DNA from: Cyanophora paradoxa
Lineage: Eukaryota; Glaucocystophyceae; Cyanophorales; Cyanophoraceae
Assembly: GCA_004431415.1 (NCBI GenBank)
Contig: QPMI01000119.1
Coordinates: forward strand, 1-64,000
Direction: 5' to 3'
DNA: 64,000 nucleotides
Under the pieces are notes generated by a model. That model had not been told where the DNA came from, did no database searches, and saw only the letters and a list, made by a program, of their open reading frames with translations. Positions 10,006 to 17,765 of this stretch are shown piece after piece. Positions within the stretch are counted from its first letter, which is position 1; the number at the start of each line of letters is the position of its first letter. The position numbers and the translations under genes were made by a program.

Positions 10006-10113
10006 ATCTAGATCCGATCTTTGAGATGTCTGTCAAATTTACACGAGTCGTGCGCCCACTTGAGCTCAATCGATTTGCAATGTCGAGCATGCACAGATGG
10101 CGTTCCAAAATCA

Positions 10114-10568
10114 GTGTCCGGACCCTCCCTAGAATCATATAGATTATTGGAAAGGTCCGGACACTACCTAGTCCGACGAAGCGCTGTCCGGGTCATTGGA
10201 ATATTGGGGACGAAAGTCGTACGCCCAACAGATGTGTCCGGACCCTCCCTAGAATCATATAGATTATCGGAAAGGTCCGGACACTACCTAGTCCGACGAA
10301 GCGCTGTCCGGGGTCATTGGAATATTGGTATTTGTCTTACAAGGGCCTGGGACGAAAGTAGTCCACCTAAGAGATGTGTCCGGACCCTCCCAATAATCAT
10401 ATAGAGTATTGGAAAGGTCCGGACACTACCTAGTCCGACGAAGCGCTGTCCGGGGTCATTGGAATATTGGTATTTGTCTTACAAGGGCCTGGGACGAAAG
10501 TAGTCCACCTAAGAGATGTGTCCCGACCCTCCCAATAATCATATAGAGTATTGGAAAGGTCCGGACAC
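10114..10568 (+). repeat. Four GTCCGGACC hairpin repeats in tandem array
   Basis: Units of 51 bp at 10114-10164, 10234-10284, 10376-10426 and 10518-10568. Each has arms GTGTCCGGACC/GGTCCGGACAC around a loop with ATCATATAGA. The spacers also repeat: each contains CTAGTCCGACGAAGCGCTGTCCGG and GTCATTGGAATATTGG, and the last two full periods are about 142 bp. The fourth unit has one arm mismatch (TCCCGACC). The array lies between the convergent 3' ends of the helicase gene and the YqaJ gene, so terminator, matrix or recombination functions are possible. Confidence 0.85.
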
Positions 10569-11203
10569 TAGAGGAGGGCGTACGACTTAAACTCGCGCAG
10601 CGCCGCCTGCTCCTCGCTGAGGTTCTCTGACTTCATTCGATCGCTGTAGGGCTCGGGCGGCGTCCCCGCCTTGACGTGTGACCAGAATAGCTGTAAGCAC
10701 TTCCTCATGAGCTGAATGTACCTCTCGTCCCGTCTGACGTACCACGTTTGCACGCGCAGAGGCGTGAAGCAAAAAAGTTCGGCCCAGTCGCGGCCCGTGA
10801 TGTCCAGCAGGCCTTGAAGTTGAGTCATGTAATAGGTAGGAACGCTATCGTAAAGTTCGCCCTTGTAAGGGCATTTCACCTCTAAAATCCTATCATTTCC
10901 TATCAGTCCGTCGGGGCTACCGGCGAGGAACGGCATTTCTTTGTGTTCGTGTAGTCCGGTATGTTTAATGTCAACGTTATCGTTCAGTGCCTTGTAGATA
11001 GAGACCGCGAGGGGCTCGTAGTCGTGCCCGTAGGTTAGGGCAGGGTTGTCAAAGTTGTTTTCCCCCGCGATCCCGCTCAGCTCCGCCCAGAGGCGGGCCC
11101 TGGATTTCCACGGGTTGATGCCGCACGCGGCGGCAAAGTTCGAGGCGGTTAGCTTTTCGCGGCGCGCAGCGTGCCACGCCGCGCTCCCCTGTTGTAGGTC
11201 CAT
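10568..11203 (-). CDS. YqaJ-type (lambda-exonuclease-like) viral recombinase nuclease
   Basis: About 211 residues from ATG 11203. The N-terminus QGSAAWHAARREKLTASNFA is the hallmark start of the YqaJ/PD-(D/E)xK family. GSPDG (aspartate) followed by RILEVKCPYKG gives the catalytic D...ExK triad. The family digests one strand of dsDNA ends to prepare recombination or genome maturation, and is common in large DNA viruses and phages. I chose the start in front of DLQQGSAAW, because upstream codons (the frame is open to 11374) do not fit the family and would overlap the divergent gene. The stop codon abuts the last hairpin repeat. It is divergently transcribed from the gene at 11250. Confidence 0.8.
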   Translation of the reverse strand: MDLQQGSAAWHAARREKLTASNFAAACGINPWKSRARLWAELSGIAGENNFDNPALTYGHDYEPLAVSIYKALNDNVDIKHTGLHEHKEMPFLAGSPDGLIGNDRILEVKCPYKGELYDSVPTYYMTQLQGLLDITGRDWAELFCFTPLRVQTWYVRRDERYIQLMRKCLQLFWSHVKAGTPPEPYSDRMKSENLSEEQAALREFKSYALL

Positions 11204-11249
11204 CGTTGCAGTAGCGTTTAGAATTTCTCGATGTGTGCAATTGCAAATG

Positions 11250-11825
11250 TCATACCCCGAGCTAACAACGAGGGACGAGGTGAAGGGAATGGTGGAGAAC
11301 GTTAGAGATTTGATCCCCTGGATAAGAGCGAACACGGGGGCCAAGCGCAATGGATACGTACCTCCGTACAACAAGCTGAAGCCGAATCTCTATTTGGCCA
11401 TGAACGCGTTCGGGGATAGCATGGACATGCGGCCCGCCGGACCCTACCGCTGGGGCTTTGGGGAGTACGGTATCATAAACGTACTGAAACAGCTCTGGAT
11501 GGCATTCGTGAGCCGGAAGAGCATGATACCGCACCTCCCAGAAGAGATTCAGCGGCTCATCTTCGAGAAGTGGTGGACGGCCGAGCGGCCTCTGACGACG
11601 GCAAACGAGCCCTACCAACCGTTGGAGGTGTTCCGTAACTGGGTAGTCGATTACTTCCACATCCGCGACAGTTACAATCGTCAGATGCCGCGGCCCCTGC
11701 TACCCTGGCAGGAATCACTCGAGGAGAACTACACAATGCCCCTGGAGATGCTACCCCCCCGCTGGCAGGAGCAGTACATACGCGAAGCGGAAGAGAAGGA
11801 GGCGAAGCGTAGGAGGCTCGAATGA
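11250..11825 (+). CDS. Cassette protein A with F-box-like segment, unknown
   Basis: Starts MSYPELTTRDEV at 11250, 46 bases from the divergent YqaJ start. About 191 residues. It contains an ordered helical stretch VKQLWMAF-type (LKQLWMAFVSRKSMIPHLPEE) leading into IQRLIFEKWW, which resembles the LP-x-E-hydrophobic pattern of F-boxes, and a Lys/Arg-rich tail (EAKRRRLE) that could be a nuclear localisation signal. It is paralogous to the gene at 12634, sharing the WIR, LW-AF-x-RKS and LP-x-x-IQ-x-x-I blocks. The function is unknown. An F-box role is only a suggestion from a short pattern. Confidence 0.6.
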   Translation, partial: SYPELTTRDEVKGMVENVRDLIPWIRANTGAKRNGYVPPYNKLKPNLYLAMNAFGDSMDMRPAGPYRWGFGEYGIINVLKQLWMAFVSRKSMIPHLPEEIQRLIFEKWWTAERPLTTANEPYQPLEVFRNWVVDYFHIRDSYNRQMPRPLLPWQESLEENYTMPLEMLPPRWQEQYIREAEEKEAKRRRLE

Positions 11826-11840
11826 GGTACCCCGACCGGG

Positions 11841-11881
11841 AGTGGGGGTACAGGTAGATATTCTCAGCGAGCCGCGAGCGA
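11841..11881 (+). promoter_or_regulatory. Shared intergenic signal before cassette gene B
   Basis: GGGGGTACAGGTAGATATTC then TCAGCGAGCCGCGAGC, ending at the ATG. The same 36 bases, with one substitution, precede the ATG of the gene at 12634. A probable promoter or leader of this GC-rich gene set. Confidence 0.6.
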
Positions 11882-12597
11882 ATGTCGTACGGCGATCAGG
11901 AAGCGTGGTTCAAGCTACACCGCCTCTTTCCCGATAAATTCGGCAACGCGCGCTACCCCTCAACCTAATGACGCGAGTCAACCGGCGGACCAGGGACTTC
12001 AAAATCGAAGTGTTCCCATCCTCTCCCGAGAGCGGCCGCTCCGCGGACAACGACGCTATGGCATGGCTGTACGGCTTTGTCAAGCCTCGCGTCGGCACTA
12101 GCCCAGCCACCGTCGAAATAGAGAGCTACTACAACGATTACGGGCCGCATGGGGGGTACGGGACGCCCGAGCAGAGGGATTCGATGCGGGGGGTGGGCAA
12201 AATCATGCTGCGGGCGGCTGTAAACGCACTGCAGCGCTCCTGGCTCATTAGCTCGTCGGACCCGGGCCAGCACCCGTTGGAGCTCAGGGCCCTCCCAGAC
12301 GCAGTGGATTACTACCAAAGGGAATTGAACCTGCGTGAGAGACAGGTCGACTATAGGCCATCCCTAATACCCATGGAGGGTACAGTGCAGAACATCATCG
12401 ACAACACGTACAACGTGGCCGTTCGTTGGCGCGAAGCGGCGGCGGATCTCGTAAAGGGTAACTACAAGGACCTCGCAAACGAAGACAACCCCGTGGGGGA
12501 GTACATGGAGCTGGCAAGCGGGAGCATCGTACCCCGCCCAAGGCCCCCATGGCCCCACCCCGACCTCGAGTGGGGACCGTCGCACTTCGGCCAGTGA
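11882..12597 (+). CDS. Cassette protein B, unknown, with TAATG stop-start at codon 29
   Basis: The conserved leader runs straight into ATG 11882 (MSYGDQEAWFKLHRLF). That frame ends after 28 codons at TAA 11966-11968, whose last A begins ATG 11968, the start of the 209-residue open frame. Cassette gene A also begins MSY, so 11882 is probably the authentic start. The TAATG is then either a coupled stop-start or the scar of a one-base frameshift. The main frame has no recognised domain. It ends with a Pro/Trp-rich tail (RPRPPWPHPDLEWGP). It is followed by the same GGGGGTACA signal as its neighbours. Confidence 0.55.
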
Positions 12598-12633
12598 GGG
12601 GGTACAGGTAGAAATTCTCAGCGAGCCGCGAGC
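12598..12633 (+). promoter_or_regulatory. Shared intergenic signal before cassette gene C
   Basis: GGGGTACAGGTAGAAATTC then TCAGCGAGCCGCGAGC directly before ATG 12634. Near-identical to 11841-11881. Confidence 0.6.
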
Positions 12634-13374
12634 ATGGCGCGAACCCGCGAGTCCGACGTGCTGTACAACAACACCTACAACGATGGGGAGATCCTGCAGC
12701 GGAACGTGGACTTGGAGGATGCGAACGCAGTGCTGGAGGGGAGGCGCACGTCCTCGAGGGGCGGCTCGCCGGCGGAGAACTTCATGGAGCGCGTGCTCTA
12801 TTTAGTGCGTTGGATCAGAGACGAGTTTAACGACGAGCGAGATTGGCCGGACGAGGACATGATCAGGGCTGCGAGCTTGATGGGTATGACAATCAGGCCG
12901 AGATCTCATCTGAGGCGCGAACGCAGGGATCTGAACGGCGATTGGGCCGACCTGCAAGCCCTTTGGACGGCCTTTGCGAACCGCAAGAGCCAGATCCTCG
13001 CTCTGCCCGCGCAGATACAGCAGCGAATCATCGATTTTGTTGCACCGTGGCGCTTTGAGAGCCTTGACCCGCAGACAGCGCAGCCCCGCTTCCTCAGACG
13101 ACTGCGAAACGCCTTCTACCACCTGGCGCTGAGCGACGGCCAATACTTCACACCGCAGAGGATCGTTCAAGGCGAATTCGGTATACCCCCCGAGTGGGCA
13201 AACTTTGGCATGGTACCCCCGCCGCGGCCCCTCCTCTACGGCCCCCCCTCCCCCTCACCTGAGCAGCGTGAGTCACTCAAGCGTCAGAGGGAGGTACGCG
13301 AATGGATGGACGACACCAGTCACTGGGTACAGGGCGAGGCCGAGTTACGCAAGTTCGCTAGGCTCGGGCAGTAA
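12634..13374 (+). CDS. Cassette protein C, paralogue of protein A
   Basis: 246 residues from the ATG that follows the shared leader. It shares with protein A a helical block (VLYLVRWIRDEF versus VRDLIPWIRANTG) and a central block (LWTAFANRKSQILALPAQIQ), again with an F-box-like LP-x-x-IQ-x-x-I pattern. The C-terminal third is Pro-rich then charged (SPEQRESLKRQREVREWMDD). No transmembrane or enzymatic motif is visible. After the stop come two further GGGGGTACA-type signals (13380 and about 13434). Gene duplication within a small viral cassette is the simplest reading. The function is unknown. Confidence 0.6.
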   Translation: MARTRESDVLYNNTYNDGEILQRNVDLEDANAVLEGRRTSSRGGSPAENFMERVLYLVRWIRDEFNDERDWPDEDMIRAASLMGMTIRPRSHLRRERRDLNGDWADLQALWTAFANRKSQILALPAQIQQRIIDFVAPWRFESLDPQTAQPRFLRRLRNAFYHLALSDGQYFTPQRIVQGEFGIPPEWANFGMVPPPRPLLYGPPSPSPEQRESLKRQREVREWMDDTSHWVQGEAELRKFARLGQ

Positions 13375-13908
13375 CCGCAGGGGGTACAGCATTCAGTTAG
13401 AGTCCGAGCCTAGTTAGAGGCCGGGAGGCCCCCGGGGGGTACATTGGACGTGTTAGTCCCCCTGCCTCCCCGAATGCAATATAACAATGCAACCTCCGCA
13501 ACGCGTGACTCATCAACCTCCGAGGGTTAACAATGCATTGACAGCGAAGGGGCAAGCTCGAGAGCTCGACCCTTGGCAAGAGCCCACCTATATATTTATA
13601 TAGGGACGGGCCGGGGTTTAAACGAGAAAATGGCAAAATTAATTGCAACGCCCCTCCGCGCCCCCGCGCGCGCGCCCGAGGTCACGGCGTCGGCCGCTAG
13701 GCGGCCCGGCGGCTGCAGGCCTCGCGGACGTGCTGAGCGGCCGCGGCCGCGGGTGGCCATGGCCATGGACGGTCTCGATGCCGGCTCCACCGATCGCGAG
13801 CGCCTCTGCCATAGTACGTCGTTTTCCCCTCTGGTCCACCGTCCCCGGCCGCCTTCCGCCGCTGCTTGCCGCGCTCGCCGCGCCATGCCCATGGCTGTCT
13901 CATGTCCC
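13375..13908. other. Intergenic region between the cassette genes and the host gene
   Basis: Contains two GGGGGTACA signals near its left end, a TATATATTTATATAG stretch at about 13590-13604, and GC-rich sequence. Long antisense open frames here are compositional. No gene is supported. It ends at the stop codon of the minus-strand TPR-type gene. Confidence 0.45.
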
Positions 13909-14998
13909 TCATCCCTCTTCAGACCGTGGCTGGTCCGGTCCAGCCTCGAGCTCCAGGCTGCCGCAGTGCCGCGGCCGTCCTGATGCAGCTGCAGCTGCAT
14001 ATAGACGCGTGGCGATTGTTGTCTTGAGGTTCTTGATCTCCTTGTTGCAGACCACGGAGAGAGGGCCTGAGGCGCCACCCGCCTCCAGGGCGGCTGCAAG
14101 CTCATTCTGCAGCGCCAGGAGATTCTGCAGCACATGTGCCTCTTCGGCCGAGCCGGCCGCGGCGCCTCGCAAGACGCTCTCCACGCTCTGCCGCTGCCGC
14201 AAGACTCGTGCGTACACATCGCGAAGGGCACGTTCTGCCGCCGGAAGCGCTGCAGGTGCCACTGGCTGCCGCCGCCTTGCGGCTGCCTCCGGTTTTGCTG
14301 CGCCTTGCGAAACAAACTGCAGGTGCGAGAGATGCAGCCTCAAGCTTTTAAGAAACTCGGGCTGCGCCTGCGCCAGCGCGGAAAGATTGTTTGAGGGGGT
14401 GTACGAGACATTGCGTAACGCGTCGGACAACTTCTTTGCCGCTGCTGACTGCTGGCGACACCGTGCACCCTGAACACCTGAACCGTAGACCCTTGAGAGC
14501 GCCTCGAAATCCTCGTGGAGGAAACGGCAGTCGTGCTGGAGGATCGGCTCCATTGGCAGCTGATGCTTAGCCAACCGATCGATGCCCTGCTGGATGGCTC
14601 TCTCCACGCCCTCCCTGGCCGCGTTGCTGCTCTTCTCGCTCTCCAGAAGCTGAGGAGGACGAAGTTCCGCCTGCAGGAACGTCAACTCTATGCTGTGCGT
14701 TAAGATGTGTGCGCTGTGCAAGAAAGGCTCACCAATCTCCGTGTTGTCATATAGTACTCATATCCCAAGCGGCTAGCAAGCTTATCGAACTGGCTACGGA
14801 GACCTGGAGCTTGAGATTGAAATCTTGTTGTTTCTTCTTGTCCAGTATGGGCTGCGGCGACGGCTTCACGCGCACGCCCCACCTTCGCACAGCTCTCCGC
14901 CAACATCAAGTAACATTGCGAAGTCTCCTCTTGCAGCTTGCTGACGAGGCTCGCCCTCTCGAGTCGCACCGCCCGCTCTTTGGCCCACCAGCATCAAC
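13909..14998 (-). pseudogene. Host TPR-type gene, downstream (3') part cut off by element 1
   Basis: Minus-strand exons: 14734-14998, with a TPR-like helix pair (ETSQCYLMLAESCAKVGRA), and 13909-14685, a long helical coiled-coil-like segment (for example LRLHLSHLQFVSQ and AHVLQNLLALQNELAAAL). They are joined by a 48-bp intron, 14686-14733 (GTGAGC ... AG, phase 0). The upstream exons resume on the far side of element 1, from 36611. With the element removed and one ATCAAC copy kept, both sides are in the same frame, but the hexamer creates an in-frame TGA at the junction, so the site may have been intronic or the gene already damaged. TPR proteins are scaffolds. No specific function is assignable. 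Confidence 0.65.
14993..14998. repeat. Target-site duplication, left copy (ATCAAC)
   Basis: The six bases ATCAAC immediately precede the element tip TGTTGTATACGC and recur immediately after the opposite tip at 36611-36616. A 6-bp duplication is the usual length for Polinton/Maverick integrases. Confidence 0.85.
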
Positions 14999-15385
14999 TG
15001 TTGTATACGCATGGACCTCACACCCGGGCAATTCCGCTTCGCTCCATAGCCCCCGATTCCATGCGTTTCAAGTGTATACCTCTAGTGTTTGCTAAGTTAA
15101 TTCACCATATACGTCTACCCCGCCGATCGAGCAACGTCTACAGTTCTATTCCGAAGGTGGAAGCCAAGCAATATCTAACGACTATTCAGGGCAGAGCTGA
15201 CAACTAGAATAGACGAAGAGGAGCGCTGCCCCCTTGAGCGCGGTCTGTAGAACAACGTGGCAGAATAGGCTAGGCGATATTAATGAGTACAGAGAAGCTA
15301 AACGAGGAAACGTGTTAAGCTCTAGCTAGATGTAATTGATGTGTACAGAGAAGCTAAACGAGGAAAAAGCGTTAAGCTATAGCCG
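14999..15385 (+). repeat. Left terminal inverted repeat of element 1
   Basis: The first 47 bases are identical to the reverse complement of the right end. Identity continues in blocks (CCCCCGATTCCATGCGTTTC, TTAATTCACC, GACAACTAGAATAGACGAAG, GCGCTGCCCCCTTGAGCGC), separated by diverged stretches. The inner part carries two copies of a subrepeat containing GTACAGAGAAGCTAAACGAG. The boundary at 15385 is approximate. Confidence 0.85.
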
Positions 15386-16404
15386 CACGTAAGGACGGGC
15401 CCCAGAGCGGTCTGCTGCGGCCTCTGGAGATGTGTCGATGACTTTACCTTTCTTTTGTTTTAATTGTTTTAATTGTTTTAATTCGGAGGGTCAAGTTCCT
15501 AAGAAAACTTTGCGGACGCCGTGACGTGACGCTGTGACGTGGCGAGAAAACGGCGAGATACGTGTCACACAAAAGATCACAAGTTTCAAGTTTAAACTTA
15601 ACGCTGGCCGGTTGGACGGTTGACCGGTTGGATGCAGTCGCCTAGTCGGTTCGGAGCTAGAGCGCTCCGGCTAGGACCGCTAGACCCAGAGCTATGACTT
15701 TATCAGCCGAGTGAGCTCTGACTCTCTGAAAATTGATGAAAAGCACAATTAGTTGCGAAATTAACAGGACCGGGTTTGTGGACAAGCTCACGTCCAAACG
15801 ATGCTTTCATCACATCGATGCGCCCTGCGCTTACGGACGGACCGGGAAAGCGATTCGTACATCATCAGCTAGCTATAACCGCTGCAAGCTAGCGAGGCTG
15901 CGCGGTGAGAGCCTGGAGGTGCACGACCGGGTTGTGGACAAGCTTGAACTCTGAAAAAGCCTGCAATTGTTGAACTTTGGAAATAGAAAAGTCGCAAGCC
16001 CAATTTAATTATTTTGCAAGCTCAGCGGTCAGTCGACGAAACAGGTACCGGTTAGATCCGTCAGACTGCAGGCTCAGAAGTTTCTGCCTTTGGAGCTTTT
16101 CTTTTGTTTTAATTGTTTTAATTGTTTTAATTCGGAGGGTCAAGTTGGCGAGAAAACTTTGCGGACGCCGTGACGTGACGCTGTGACGTGGCGAGATACG
16201 TGACACACAAAAGATTGGCGCTGATAGTGCGCTGATAGTGCGCTGATAGTGCGCTGATAGTGCGCTGATTGCTAGCCGGAGACAGGTCTTGCAGTAAGTT
16301 GTATGACTTAAAGGTTTCTCGCATACATACTAGCAATCAGAGATTGTCTGCGATTAAATCCCAAAAAGTTTTCGGCCATCCAATATTGTAGAGACCTATT
16401 CATA
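15386..16404. repeat. Non-coding subterminal region of element 1 with direct repeats
   Basis: A repeat of about 120 bp occurs at 15451-15576 and again at 16099-16215. It starts with TTTTGTTTTAATTGTTTTAA and contains TTTGCGGACGCCGTGACGTG. The second copy is followed by four to five tandem copies of GCGCTGATAGT (16217-16270). No convincing gene is present. The short open frames here are not conserved with element 2. This is the expected place for polymerase promoter or replication signals. Confidence 0.6.
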
Positions 16405-17280
16405 ATGGACAGGAACAATCTGAGAGCTGAAATTCGGAGTCTAGCGCAGGAGCTACACAATCTTAGGTACATTAACGGAACATATTTGAACACACTGATG
16501 CGACTAGCAGACCCACAGAGGGGAACCCACACACAAAATCTTCGAGCTAATCTTTCAACATTGCTTAGACTTAGACAGACGAACCGGCCGCAGCGCCCTT
16601 TGTACCAGTCATGGATAACAAGTCATTTTGAGAACGAACGCAATGCTCGAATTGAAGCCACGCGAGAGTTTGATGAAATTGTAGAGTATGGGATCTCGAA
16701 TTTATTTCGCGAGACAGGTCGAGGTGATACCGTGTTAAATTATACTCACTATGCATATCCGGGGTTGTTATTTACCAAGGATATTTTGGATATTGATCCG
16801 ACTCCAATACCTGAGCGGGTTAAAGAGATCACGATTGAGTTTCTGAGAGAGCTGCGAATTCCAGAGAAAATAGGATCAAGCGTCCTAATTCGGTTTCATT
16901 TCGATAACTTTCGCATGTATCGCACTCAACTAGCAACAATCGAAGAGGGCACAATGCAGTCGCTCTTGTCAAATCTGGCTGAAAAGATGGAACAATGGAT
17001 GCTAGCGCAGCAGCCATATGAAGACAACGACCTTTGGCCAGTAGTGAAAATAGAGGTGCTCATTGCAGAGAACGCTGCAGGCGCACTTGGAAACGTACCG
17101 AAACTCCCATTCAATGGCAAAGCCCTGACCATGAATAAGATCTACTGTCCGATTTCACCAGAAGACAACTGTGTGCTTGAGTGTTTTGAATATGTGAAGC
17201 TAAACCCTGGAAGAATAAGCCTTGATCGAATTTACAAGCAACTTCAGAGACTGGACTACGGAGGATTAGAACACAGCTAG
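16405..17280 (+). CDS. Element 1 B-family DNA polymerase, N-terminal part
   Basis: 291 residues from ATG 16405. This is the non-catalytic N-terminal region typical of Polinton polymerases, with a CPISPEDNCVLECFEYV segment near the end that corresponds to the conserved DNC/CF block seen in this position in the family. The frame ends at 17280, but reading continues without gap in another frame (LGLRRGMISVDVPTINKL). The stop is therefore best explained by a one-base frameshift near 17250-17290, or a sequencing error, rather than a true end. Confidence 0.7.
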   Translation: MDRNNLRAEIRSLAQELHNLRYINGTYLNTLMRLADPQRGTHTQNLRANLSTLLRLRQTNRPQRPLYQSWITSHFENERNARIEATREFDEIVEYGISNLFRETGRGDTVLNYTHYAYPGLLFTKDILDIDPTPIPERVKEITIEFLRELRIPEKIGSSVLIRFHFDNFRMYRTQLATIEEGTMQSLLSNLAEKMEQWMLAQQPYEDNDLWPVVKIEVLIAENAAGALGNVPKLPFNGKALTMNKIYCPISPEDNCVLECFEYVKLNPGRISLDRIYKQLQRLDYGGLEHS

Positions 17281-17294
17281 GACTGCGGCGAGGA

Positions 17295-17765
17295 ATGATA
17301 TCAGTTGATGTGCCAACGATTAATAAGCTGAGCGCTTTTTACAGAATAGACACCAGCGTTTTTGAGTTTTCGCAAGGAAAGTTTAAGCTGCTTTTTGCGA
17401 CCGATCTAGGATTTGAAAAACGTGCTCACCTTTGTATAGTCGATGTGCACTGCTACCTGATTAAGGATAAAAGAACGACTGAGATGGAGAAGTGTAGTGC
17501 CTGCGGGAAAATGCAGTTCGAACTGGAAAGACACAAGCTAACCTGTCAGTTTTGTGCTAGATGTCGTTGCGCCTACAATCCAATTGAAGATCACACAAAC
17601 AAATGCGTTGCCGCCATCAGAAACAAAGGTGTTATTGGAAGAAAGATTACTCCTTGCGAAAAGGAGAGTGAATTTACAGCGATGGATAGCGTGATAGGGC
17701 TGACTTTGAAACATTTCCTTGTGATGGCAAGACCCACGTTCCTTATGCTGTTGACACAGACATAA
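17295..17765 (+). CDS. Element 1 B-family DNA polymerase, zinc-finger segment
   Basis: Middle part of the same polymerase in a third frame. It contains two Cys-rich fingers (CSACGKMQFELERHKLTC and CARCRCAYNPIEDHTNKC), as in Polinton polymerases, before the exonuclease domain. Coding quality moves to the next frame at about 17690, where the exonuclease motif begins. The residues read in this frame after that point are not expected to be real. Confidence 0.6.
   Translation: MISVDVPTINKLSAFYRIDTSVFEFSQGKFKLLFATDLGFEKRAHLCIVDVHCYLIKDKRTTEMEKCSACGKMQFELERHKLTCQFCARCRCAYNPIEDHTNKCVAAIRNKGVIGRKITPCEKESEFTAMDSVIGLTLKHFLVMARPTFLMLLTQT

Noticed and set aside
10114-10568. CRISPR array
   Set aside because: Repeats are few, spacers also repeat, units are palindromic transposon-like hairpins, and the context is eukaryotic.
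13643-14473. 276-codon plus-strand frame
   Set aside because: Antisense to the spliced, helix-rich host gene on the minus strand, which has the better coding pattern and a phase-consistent intron.
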